From contig CAJVYU010000001.1 in the NCBI GenBank assembly GCA_913009735.1, forward strand, positions 1 to 64,000: 64,000 nt of DNA, given 5' to 3'. The number at the start of each line of letters is the position of its first letter. Position 1 is the stretch's first letter. Below are positions 1-7,738 of the stretch, piece by piece. This DNA is from an uncultured Fidelibacterota bacterium. Its GTDB lineage: Bacteria > Fidelibacterota > Marinisomatia > Marinisomatales > TCS55. The position numbers and the translations under genes are program-made. The notes under the pieces are model-generated. The model was not told the DNA's origin, searched no databases, and saw nothing but the letters and a program-made list of their open reading frames with translations.

Positions 1-2
1 AT

Positions 3-2093
3 GCAATCCGCATCTTTGACCCTTACAATACATTGATAGATTCGCTTATTTATTCAAATGACTGGGGGTACAACAGAGGGCAATCCATGGAAAAGATATT
101 TCCAAATTTAAACTCTTCTGACTCCTCAAGTTGGCTGCCCTCAATCGAACCGATTGGACAGTCGCCGGGACGGCGAAATTCTGTTATGCCCTGGCCCATA
201 GATGGTGCAATTTATTTTTCCGGATTGATCAATACACCCAATATTCCGGCAAATACCGATTCTATACATATTCAAATTCCGGTTGTGAACCTTGGACAAA
301 ATCCACTCAATGGTGATATTTACATAGAATACAATGAGGAAGAATTGGCCAGTCAATCGATTGCAATACCCGCTTCAGGTGATACTCTTTTATCAACATT
401 AATCATACCGCCTCTCCCTTCCGGTGAACATGAATTATTCCTGGCGCTCGATGTAATAAATGACGGAAATATTCTTAATAATTCTAATACCATTACGCTG
501 AAAATTCGCTTCCCTTTTGGTTCAATAAAATTGAATGAATTCATGGCCAGGCCCAATAATAATCAAACTGAATTTATTGAAGTGGTTAGTTTTGATAACC
601 TGACACTATCTTCATGGTCTATCAGCGATAACAGCAAACAGAAAAAGCTCTTGCCTGATTTAATTTTAGAAGAAGGGGACTATGTCGTTTTTGCTTCTGA
701 TTCAACTCTTTATCCTCTTCAAAATGAGCAAGCTTATTTTATTGTACCCAATAACGGTTGGTCATCATTAAACAATTCCGGAGATGCTATTTATATCTAT
801 GATCTGACCGGAAGCATTATTGATTCTTTGTATTATACAAATGATTGGTCTGTTTCAGATGAAATCTCCACAGAAAAACAACGACCGGAATTTGATTCAC
901 ATATTCAATCTAATTGGTCCGTAAGTATCGATTCTTCCGGATATACTCCGGGGTTTTCTAACTCTATTGCTCTATTTGATCTGGATGGAAAAATTGTTGC
1001 TGATTCAACCTGGCACAATCCATTCTATCCCAAAAATAATGAATCAATTATATCATTTGTTATGGTTACTAATGCAGGAGTAACACCGTTTTTTGGAACG
1101 ATTGTATTAAAAATCGATGGGGATGAATACGGGGCTGCTAATTTTGATAATATACAACCGGGAGATACACTAATACATGCTCTTGAATTTGGACCACTTA
1201 TTTCCGGTTACCACAAAGCTGAATTTCAACTTTCTATTCAAAATGATGAAAATTCCTCAAACGATATTGCTTATGACAGTATTTTTGTCAGCTATGAATT
1301 TGGAGATGTTGCGTTAAATGAATTCCTCCCCATCCCGGATTCAACCCAAACAGAATTTGTGGAGTTGGTTCCAATGGACAATCTGACCATGAATCGTTGG
1401 TGGATCAGTGATAACAGTTTAGATAAAAGAGAAATTTCTTTTGGAGAGGTCGAGCCTGAGACTTATCTGGTTGTTGCTGCAGATTCACTGATTATCAACC
1501 ATATTAGTGAAGAATCTCTTTGGTCAATTCCGAAGAGAGGTTTACCGAATTTGAACAATTCTGCTGATGGTATTTTCTTATATGATATGACGGGAATAGT
1601 TATTGATTCTCTGACTTACACTGAAAGCTGGGAAATAATTGACTATCGTTCCATGGAAAAATATCGGCCGGAGTTTGTTTCATCAGATTCTTCCAGGTGG
1701 GCCGTAGCCGTAAATAATTCAAGGCAAACCCCGGGAGATAAAAACAGTATCTTTTATGATGAATTACCAAAAAATGGATCCGTTGTATTTGAGCCAAATC
1801 CCTTTTCTCCTGATGGAGACGGCTTTGACGATCTTCTCTATATTAAATATAAACTTCCTTTCGAATATGGCTTGATCTCCATACAGATATTCGACGTGAT
1901 CGGACGCACCATTGCAACACTATACTGGAACACATACACTGCACAGGAGAATGTGTTAACCTGGAATGGAAGAAACAAGAATGGTAAGCCGGCTCGTATT
2001 GGAATGTACATTATTAAGGTAAAAGCAACGGATGTTTCCAGCAGCAAAACGTGGGAAGATGTACAGCGGGTCATTTTAGCAAAAAAGCTATAA
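3..2093 (+). CDS. Secreted lamin-tail-domain repeat protein (5' end outside window)
   Basis: The reading frame is open to the left edge of the window, so the N-terminus is missing; the TTG at 33 is not a real start. Three copies of a lamin-tail-like domain (LNEF...EFIEV, later a D-(L/M)-TG-x-(I/V)-IDSL-x-YT strand, then an SxEK(Q/Y)RPEF turn) can be read. The first is partial, the second starts near position 520 and the third near 1305. CARDB/Ig-like spacers separate them, giving a period of about 260 residues. The last 90 residues begin PNPFSPDGDGFDD and continue as a FlgD-like/CHU_C-type C-terminal domain, a hallmark of cell-surface or type IX-secreted proteins in FCB bacteria. Role inferred: large extracellular surface or adhesive protein. 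No catalytic residues were recognised. Confidence 0.85.
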   Translation, partial: AIRIFDPYNTLIDSLIYSNDWGYNRGQSMEKIFPNLNSSDSSSWLPSIEPIGQSPGRRNSVMPWPIDGAIYFSGLINTPNIPANTDSIHIQIPVVNLGQNPLNGDIYIEYNEEELASQSIAIPASGDTLLSTLIIPPLPSGEHELFLALDVINDGNILNNSNTITLKIRFPFGSIKLNEFMARPNNNQTEFIEVVSFDNLTLSSWSISDNSKQKKLLPDLILEEGDYVVFASDSTLYPLQNEQAYFIVPNNGWSSLNNSGDAIYIYDLTGSIIDSLYYTNDWSVSDEISTEKQRPEFDSHIQSNWSVSIDSSGYTPGFSNSIALFDLDGKIVADSTWHNPFYPKNNESIISFVMVTNAGVTPFFGTIVLKIDGDEYGAANFDNIQPGDTLIHALEFGPLISGYHKAEFQLSIQNDENSSNDIAYDSIFVSYEFGDVALNEFLPIPDSTQTEFVELVPMDNLTMNRWWISDNSLDKREISFGEVEPETYLVVAADSLIINHISEESLWSIPKRGLPNLNNSADGIFLYDMTGIVIDSLTYTESWEIIDYRSMEKYRPEFVSSDSSRWAVAVNNSRQTPGDKNSIFYDELPKNGSVVFEPNPFSPDGDGFDDLLYIKYKLPFEYGLISIQIFDVIGRTIATLYWNTYTAQENVLTWNGRNKNGKPARIGMYIIKVKATDVSSSKTWEDVQRVILAKKL

Positions 2094-2112
2094 ATTGCCG
2101 CTTTTACAGAAT

Positions 2113-2148
2113 AATGATATTACAGGACGCTTAATTGAAACATTATGA
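2113..2148 (+). pseudogene. Scrap of a type IX-type C-terminal sorting domain
   Basis: Just after the preceding stop, one frame reads N-DITGRLIETL-stop. That is the core strand of the sorting domain that in the penicillin-acylase gene of this window reads DITGRLVDTL. No upstream start and no PNPFNP motif remain, so this looks like the residue of a deleted or recombined secreted-protein gene. The rest of 2149-2279 holds nothing I recognise. Confidence 0.5.
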
Positions 2149-2279
2149 GTGCAGTTTGGAAATGGATTTTTGGCCATCCCTAACGGGACGGCAGACAGAA
2201 ATCCTCTCGATTATTGTATTTTTGTATTATATGATTTAATTATGTTCCATGCAATATCATATATACTATTTGATATTAC

Positions 2280-3452
2280 ATGGTAGAAATTATATATTCC
2301 AGCATGAAATTCATAAAAAGAAATACTGATTTAAAAAAAATACAGCATTATTTAGAAACATTTCCTGCTGTTGCTATTTTGGGTGCGAGACAATGCGGAA
2401 AAACAACGATCGCTCGAGAATTTGAATTCGATCATTATTTTGATTTAGAAAACCCTGTGGATATTAGCCGGTTAGAAAACCCAAAATTAGCTTTAGAAAA
2501 TATAACCGGACTGATTGTCATTGATGAAATACAACTAAAACCTGATTTATTTCCATTGTTACGATATTTGATTGATAACCACCCCAAGCAAAAATATCTG
2601 ATTCTTGGAAGTGCCTCCAGAGATTTAATTCGTCAAAGCTCTGAATCTCTTGCCGGCAGAATTGCCCATTATGAATTAGGAGGATTCCGTATTCATGATT
2701 TTACTATGAAAAATAATAGGGCATTATGGATACGGGGTGGTTATCCAAAATCTGTTTTGGCACATTCCGAAACTGAAAGTACCGAGTGGCGTGAACAATA
2801 TATAAAAACTTTTTTAGAACGGGATATACCTATGTTAGGAATCAGAATTCCTGCTCATACCCTTCGCAGATTTTGGACTATGATTTCACATTATCACGGT
2901 CAATTACTCAACTATGCGGAGCTGGGTAGATCCTTTGGAATTTCTGACATGACTGTTCGAAAATATTTGGATATTTTAGAATCCACGTTTATGATTCGCA
3001 TTTTGCAGCCATGGCATATAAATATTGGTAAACGGCTCATAAAACGGCCCAAAATTTATCTTCGCGATTCTGGGATTTTCCACACATTAACATCTATTGA
3101 AAATGTTGATCAGTTGTATTCCAATCCAAAATTAGGGGTTTCGTGGGAAGGTTTCGCTTTGGAAGCTGTGTGCCGATCTATCGGTAAACAACCCAATTCC
3201 GTGTATTTTTGGCGAACAAGCAATGGGGCAGAATTGGATTTGTATTGGCAGGCAAAAGGACAGCATTGGGGCGTGGAGTTTAAATACGCCGATGCGCCAA
3301 AATTAACCAAGTCTATGAAAATTGCTAATGAAGATTTGAATTTATCACATTTATGGGTCGTCTACCCTGGGACTGATTGTTATTCTTTAACAAAAAATAT
3401 ATCAGTATTACCATTTGAGAATATTTCATCTACTTGGGATTATTCTCATTAA
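2280..3452 (+). CDS. ATP-binding protein, AAA_14 + DUF4143 family
   Basis: A 390-residue P-loop ATPase. Walker A is GARQCGKTT (about residues 36-44) and Walker B is LIVIDEIQ (about 79-86). A GSASRDL sensor-like segment follows, and the C-terminal half is DUF4143-like, with a late nuclease-like patch (F-W-R-T-x-x-G-A-E-L-D-L, then G-V-E-F-K) typical of these proteins. The in-frame ATG at 2304 may be the real start; neither start has a clear ribosome binding site. These genes are scattered, often mobile, single-gene units of unknown biological role. It stands alone here between a sorting-domain scrap and a transposon-end-like 15-mer, which fits recent acquisition. Confidence 0.85.
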   Translation: MVEIIYSSMKFIKRNTDLKKIQHYLETFPAVAILGARQCGKTTIAREFEFDHYFDLENPVDISRLENPKLALENITGLIVIDEIQLKPDLFPLLRYLIDNHPKQKYLILGSASRDLIRQSSESLAGRIAHYELGGFRIHDFTMKNNRALWIRGGYPKSVLAHSETESTEWREQYIKTFLERDIPMLGIRIPAHTLRRFWTMISHYHGQLLNYAELGRSFGISDMTVRKYLDILESTFMIRILQPWHINIGKRLIKRPKIYLRDSGIFHTLTSIENVDQLYSNPKLGVSWEGFALEAVCRSIGKQPNSVYFWRTSNGAELDLYWQAKGQHWGVEFKYADAPKLTKSMKIANEDLNLSHLWVVYPGTDCYSLTKNISVLPFENISSTWDYSH

Positions 3453-3459
3453 TGTCTGT

Positions 3460-3474
3460 GAGACCTTTGCAAAA
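3460..3474 (+). repeat. Solo copy of the MITE terminal repeat
   Basis: GAGACCTTTGCAAAA is identical over 15 bases to the left terminus of the 168-bp element at 38880-39047 and near-identical to the ends of the copy at 11631-11798. No partner end was seen nearby, so this is a solo end or a remnant, 8 bases after the DUF4143 ATPase stop. Confidence 0.5.
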
Positions 3475-3571
3475 GATATATCCAGGAAAAATTTTTGCGG
3501 GAAGATGACCAACAGGTTGTCTTATCAAAAAAGTGGTAAATTTACCGTATGATTTCAATTATGAGGGAAGT

Positions 3572-5683
3572 ATGCGAAACTTATTAATCATTGTGATCTT
3601 TTTGACGTTCATTTTTGGGGAGACAAAACATCTTATTGCCCCGGATGGCTCAATTGTCGTTATCGATAGAGATGAGTACGGTGTGCCCCACATCAAAGCG
3701 GATAATGAGACTGCCCTATTTTTTGGCCAGGGGTTTGCCGAGGCCTATGATCGACTTTATCAAATTGATTATAACCGCCGCGCCGCCACCGGCCGTATGA
3801 GTGAATGGCTTGGAAGTTATGCCCTAAATTTTGACAAAGGAATTCGTGCAACCGGCTATACCAAGGCAGAATTGAATTTTATGTTTTCAGAACAATCCCA
3901 AGAAGCACAATCCGGGGCATTAGCATACCTTGCAGGAATTAATTCATACGTGGATTCCATGAACGCGAATCCGGAAATGTATAAGCCTTTTCAATATTCT
4001 AATATGGAGTTTGACCTTTATACTGTAACAGACCTGATTGCATTTACTACTTACATGGTAAGAGATTTTGGTGCATTCGGGGGAGCTGAGCTTTCACGCC
4101 TGGTTGAATTACAAAATTATGGGATGGACTGGCTCGACGAACATTATCCGGTTAATGATCCCGGGTGTGAAACAACGATCCAAGATACAACCCTGGCGGC
4201 GGGCCCGGTATGGAATTATTCCGGATTGATTGTACCGGAAGAAGCGGCAATTGAAATTGAAGAACACAATGCATTCATGGAACAATTCAAAATTGACCAT
4301 GGTCTCATTTACAAATTTGGAAGTTTTGCAACATTGGTTTCACCGGGATTTTCATCTAACGGGAATGTCCTTCTGCTTGGCTGTCCGCAAATGGGATCCC
4401 CCGAATATGACAATCCCACCGTCACAATGGAAATGGAACTTGAATGCCCGACCCTCCATGTAGGCGGCATGACTGTCCCCGGTCTGCCTTTTGTCATTTT
4501 GGGGCATAATGAACATATTGGCTGGACTTGGACCAGTGGTGTCAGCGATAATATTGATATTTATATTGATTCAACCCAAAGTTCGAATTATAGCGACGGT
4601 TATTGGTATAATGGCGGATGGCAGGATTTTGAAGTGATTGTGGATACGATTAAAATGATTGTCGGTGAAGAAATTTTCACGCATTACAGAACCATACATG
4701 GCCCGGTGGTCGGGGCATATTTACCTTCAAACCAAGTGTATTCAGCTAAAATGACTTTTTGGTTAAGCGAAATGCTCATGGCGGATTATATATATAATAT
4801 CGGTAAATCAACAAACATTGCAGAATACGAAGAAGCCTTGAGCACTGCGCCGATGTCTTTTAATGCATTTGCTATTGATCAGGATCAAAACATTGCTTTC
4901 TGGCATTCCGGGAGATTTCAAGACCGGACAGATGGCATTGATCCGCGCCTGCCACATAAAGGAGATGGTTCCGAAGAGTGGGGTGGTTTTATTCCATTTG
5001 AAGATCTTCCGCAAATGATAAATCCTGATTGGGGATATTTTACGAATTGGAATAATAAACCGGCGCCCTGGTGGAACAATGGCGATTTCGGCCCGTGGAT
5101 TTCCGGATCCGGCATTTGTGAGCGCGTGGAATATATTACGAATTATGTTTCATCTTTCTCATCCATGACGTTAGAAGATGTAAAAGCAGTACCAAACAAT
5201 ATTCAGTCACACGGCACATACCAGGCGGCTTATGAATTCACAGGAACGGACATTATAGATTATAACATTAATCCACCCGGGCAGAGCGACTTAGTCTATT
5301 TAGACGGAACGCCCAGCCCTCATAAACAAGACCAGTGGCCTCTTCACCAAGCATGGGAATTTAAAGACCAGCATTTTGGGGAAGAAATCGCCGGGACGGG
5401 ATCAGAAAATCTGCCTGATAAATTCAAACTGTTTGCACCTTACCCCAATCCGTTTAATCCCGTTACCACAATACGGTTTTTGGCAGTAGAGACGTTATAT
5501 GCAACGTCTCTACAAATTTATGACATCACCGGACGGTTAGTGGATACACTAATGAATGAAAAACGGGAAACGGGTGAACATGAAATTGTATGGGATGCTA
5601 AAGGATTAGCCAGCGGGGTGTATTTTATCAAACTGAAAAGCGGTCAGTTTCAAGACATTAAAAAAATTATTTTACTGAAATAA
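3572..5683 (+). CDS. Penicillin acylase (S45) family hydrolase with type IX sorting domain
   Basis: N-terminal-nucleophile hydrolase. I start it at the ATG at 3572, which follows GAGGGA at good spacing and opens a signal peptide (MRNLLIIVIFLTFIFG); the frame is open from 3533. The conserved DEYGVPHIKADN segment leads the alpha chain. The predicted autoproteolytic junction and nucleophile Ser is in KFGSFATLV (about residue 251). The beta chain has HNEHIGWTWT and the strand NAFAIDQDQNIAFWHSG. The protein ends with a sorting domain (PYPNPFNP, YDITGRLVDTL, GVYFIKL), so it is probably exported across the outer membrane. The family cleaves amides such as acyl-homoserine lactones, N-acyl amino acids or beta-lactam side chains; the substrate here is unknown. 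A perfect inverted repeat lies inside the sorting domain. Confidence 0.88.
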   Translation: MRNLLIIVIFLTFIFGETKHLIAPDGSIVVIDRDEYGVPHIKADNETALFFGQGFAEAYDRLYQIDYNRRAATGRMSEWLGSYALNFDKGIRATGYTKAELNFMFSEQSQEAQSGALAYLAGINSYVDSMNANPEMYKPFQYSNMEFDLYTVTDLIAFTTYMVRDFGAFGGAELSRLVELQNYGMDWLDEHYPVNDPGCETTIQDTTLAAGPVWNYSGLIVPEEAAIEIEEHNAFMEQFKIDHGLIYKFGSFATLVSPGFSSNGNVLLLGCPQMGSPEYDNPTVTMEMELECPTLHVGGMTVPGLPFVILGHNEHIGWTWTSGVSDNIDIYIDSTQSSNYSDGYWYNGGWQDFEVIVDTIKMIVGEEIFTHYRTIHGPVVGAYLPSNQVYSAKMTFWLSEMLMADYIYNIGKSTNIAEYEEALSTAPMSFNAFAIDQDQNIAFWHSGRFQDRTDGIDPRLPHKGDGSEEWGGFIPFEDLPQMINPDWGYFTNWNNKPAPWWNNGDFGPWISGSGICERVEYITNYVSSFSSMTLEDVKAVPNNIQSHGTYQAAYEFTGTDIIDYNINPPGQSDLVYLDGTPSPHKQDQWPLHQAWEFKDQHFGEEIAGTGSENLPDKFKLFAPYPNPFNPVTTIRFLAVETLYATSLQIYDITGRLVDTLMNEKRETGEHEIVWDAKGLASGVYFIKLKSGQFQDIKKIILLK
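5486..5513. repeat. Palindromic repeat inside a coding sequence
   Basis: Two perfect 11-base inverted arms (GTAGAGACGTT and its complement) are separated by ATATGC. They lie within the sorting-domain coding sequence of the penicillin-acylase gene, where they encode AVETLYATSL in place of the usual variable strand before IYDITG. From memory it resembles short palindromes found repeatedly in some cyanobacterial and Bacteroidota-like genomes. Confidence 0.6.
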
Positions 5684-5684
5684 A

Positions 5685-5707
5685 GAAGGGGCATTTTCTG
5701 CCCCTTC
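5685..5707. terminator. Bidirectional hairpin terminator between convergent genes
   Basis: A 9-bp stem GAAGGGGCA/TGCCCCTTC with a 5-base loop starts 2 bases after the penicillin-acylase stop. On the reverse strand it is followed by a T-rich tail (TTTATTT); on the forward strand by only TTC. It probably serves the reverse-strand outer-membrane gene best and the forward gene partly. Confidence 0.7.
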
Positions 5708-5730
5708 TTCACAAGATATCTTCAAGTATG

Positions 5731-6423
5731 TTAAATACCAATTCCAATTCGCAAATTCAATGAACTAAATCCGCTTGCGCCCGGAATGACATCTTCAACG
5801 ATAGTATAGCGATAATTCAAAAATGTATCCAGCATTAACAATTTGAATTGAAGACCTGCCTGTACGTGGAAGCCGGAAGCGTCGATATAATTATCTTTAT
5901 TAGTCAGGAAATCTTCTAAATTTTTATCCAGATTATCCACACTACCATTTTCTAAGTCTCCACCCAGTAGTTCTTCAATCATTCCAATACTGGCAATCGG
6001 CGTTGTCAGATGGGTGTTGTACCCTCCTCCTGCGTGGATTTTTGCTCCACCAAGTAACGGAATGGAAAGACCAAATATTTTTTTCCGAAGAGTGAAATAC
6101 ATATCAGTGCTTAACCAACCAAATTTAATTGGATCCATTGGACCGACAACATTTTCAAAATTAATATCATATGTATTACCCCTAACGTTTAAATCTACCT
6201 CAAGATCAACAAACGGTATTGCATCAATATAAAGATAGCCTCCAAAAGCATATGCTCCATCAAAACTGCTGTTTGTTAAGGTCACATATGGGGAACCCGT
6301 AGCGGGGCTTGATTCTGCCACATTGAACATGCTTTGACCCAATTGCAGGCCAAACCCGCCAATGGCAAACAGGCTTGATGAAACAAGAATACTTACGAAT
6401 AAAATAAATTTTATATTTTTCAT
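5731..6423 (-). CDS. Predicted outer-membrane beta-barrel protein
   Basis: 230 residues with a clear signal peptide (MKNIKFILFVSILVSSSLFAIGG) and alternating polar/hydrophobic strands, ending in a short strand LNLRIGIGI. This layout fits a small outer-membrane barrel. The central segment (E-D-F-L-T-N-K-D-N-Y-I-D-A-S-G-F-H-V-Q) resembles annotated hypothetical outer-membrane proteins of FCB bacteria, but I cannot name a family. It stands alone, is transcribed divergently from the PDZ gene, and ends at the shared hairpin terminator. The function is unknown. Confidence 0.7.
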   Translation of the reverse strand: MKNIKFILFVSILVSSSLFAIGGFGLQLGQSMFNVAESSPATGSPYVTLTNSSFDGAYAFGGYLYIDAIPFVDLEVDLNVRGNTYDINFENVVGPMDPIKFGWLSTDMYFTLRKKIFGLSIPLLGGAKIHAGGGYNTHLTTPIASIGMIEELLGGDLENGSVDNLDKNLEDFLTNKDNYIDASGFHVQAGLQFKLLMLDTFLNYRYTIVEDVIPGASGFSSLNLRIGIGI

Positions 6424-6563
6424 GGATAACTCCCAGTGGTTTGTAGTTTAACGGTCAATAAGTTAAAAGAACTTATGTGAATTAGAAAAGTTTTATAAAC
6501 GGAACTAATTTTAGCTTAAAATCGTAGATGAGGAGTATATCCTATTAGCAATCGAGGTAAATC

Positions 6564-7469
6564 ATGAAACAATTGTTATTATCATTTTTCATAATTTTTT
6601 CTATCAGTCTTTTGCGCGCCAATGACCATAACGTCATTGTCAAGAAAGTAATCGTCCAGTCAGATCAGGATGAAAAAAATATAGATGTAATCGTTGAAGT
6701 GGAAAATGACCAGCTGACTTTAACCATCAAAAAAGATGGTAATGAAAATGTTTACAAAGTAAATCTAAAAGATAAAGGAGCTTTTGAAGCATTAGTAGAA
6801 GAATTAGAAAATTTAAATATTGATGTAAATCTTTTGGCTCAAACGGGACGCGATAATGATAATCAAATGAAGTTCTTAAGCGATGATAAACATCACGGTG
6901 TTTATTTTGATAAAGAAAGTGGCGGATATTTAGGCGTTCAAATTCAAGATATTACTGATCAACTCCGTGATTATTTTAAAGTGGCCGGTGATGGCGGCGT
7001 CCTTATAACTGAAATCGTTAAAGACAGTCCTGCAGAAAAAGCCGGCCTTGAAGCGGGTGATATTATTACAAAAGTCAATGATGTTCGTATTAGTGACGCT
7101 CCAGAATTAACACGCACAATCCGTAAAGAAAAACCTGAAACTGAAGTTGAAATAACCGTCATAAGAAAAGGCCGGGAAAAATTATTCAAAGCCGTATTGG
7201 GCTCAAGTGGTGATTCTATTTCCTGGTTTGGAGATATGGGCGCCTATCATAAGAAAAACATGAAAAAGTATAAAAGTGATGATGGTTCGCCAGGTTGCCG
7301 TTTGAAGGATGGTTATCGTTTCGATTTTGATGGTGTAATACCGGATGATGCTTCTGGTTTGAAGAAAAATAAAATCTTTATGCAGAAATTGAATTCGGAC
7401 AATGAATTTGAAAAATTGAAAAAGGAAATTGAAGAACTCCGTGAGGAAATTCAAAAACTTAAAGAATAA
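6564..7469 (+). CDS. Secreted PDZ-domain protein with C-terminal coiled coil
   Basis: 301 residues, with a GAGG ribosome binding site 7 bases before the ATG. A signal peptide (MKQLLLSFFIIFSISLLRA) is followed by a charged region. One PDZ domain covers about residues 118-213: GGYLGVQI at its start, the (D/E)SPAEKAGLEAGDIITKVN turn in the middle. The C-terminal 35 residues are a Lys/Glu heptad-rich coiled coil. The PDZ domain is of the HtrA/DegP type, but no trypsin-like protease domain precedes it, so this is a periplasmic binding or scaffold protein rather than a protease. A partner for the coiled coil is not evident from the neighbours. Confidence 0.8.
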   Translation: MKQLLLSFFIIFSISLLRANDHNVIVKKVIVQSDQDEKNIDVIVEVENDQLTLTIKKDGNENVYKVNLKDKGAFEALVEELENLNIDVNLLAQTGRDNDNQMKFLSDDKHHGVYFDKESGGYLGVQIQDITDQLRDYFKVAGDGGVLITEIVKDSPAEKAGLEAGDIITKVNDVRISDAPELTRTIRKEKPETEVEITVIRKGREKLFKAVLGSSGDSISWFGDMGAYHKKNMKKYKSDDGSPGCRLKDGYRFDFDGVIPDDASGLKKNKIFMQKLNSDNEFEKLKKEIEELREEIQKLKE

Positions 7470-7506
7470 TAAATATAACTATTTAGACATTGTACGAAAT
7501 GCTTCC

Positions 7507-7608
7507 TAGTTTATCGTAAATGCATTTGTATAAATCTATACGAAAACTAAACAAGTTACGCCAAAAGGCTTGTGCGCCGTGGCATGCAGGCAAGCAAAGA
7601 TGCTTGTC
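7507..7608. repeat. Two hairpin-forming inverted repeats in an intergenic region
   Basis: In the 269-base gap before the M23 gene, TAGTTT-A-TCGTA (7507-7518) pairs with TACGAAAACTA (7539-7549) with one bulge. GGCAAGCA (7589-7596) then pairs with TGCTTGTC (7601-7608) with one mismatch and a 4-base loop. No ORF of note is present. They could be transcript-end structures or a decayed repeat. Confidence 0.4.
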
Positions 7609-7659
7609 GTACACACAAAAAACCTGAATAGTGACAAAAAAATTAACTGCTTATTTTTT

Positions 7660-7690
7660 AAAAAGGCTCCTTTGGCAGCCTTTTTCTTTT
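7660..7690 (+). terminator. Rho-independent terminator
   Basis: AAAAAGGCT and AGCCTTTTT form a 9-bp stem around CCTTTGGC, and the run continues TTTTTCTTTT. It lies 190 bases after the PDZ gene and 50 bases before the M23 gene, so it ends the PDZ transcript and isolates the next operon. Confidence 0.75.
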
Positions 7691-7738
7691 CTATAGAATA
7701 ATCTATATCCATAAATTGACCCTATCCCGTCATTATAT

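Noticed and set aside
3572-5683. Penicillin-acylase gene as an antibiotic-resistance determinant
   Set aside because: The family is broad and this protein is secreted with a sorting domain; substrate cannot be inferred from sequence.
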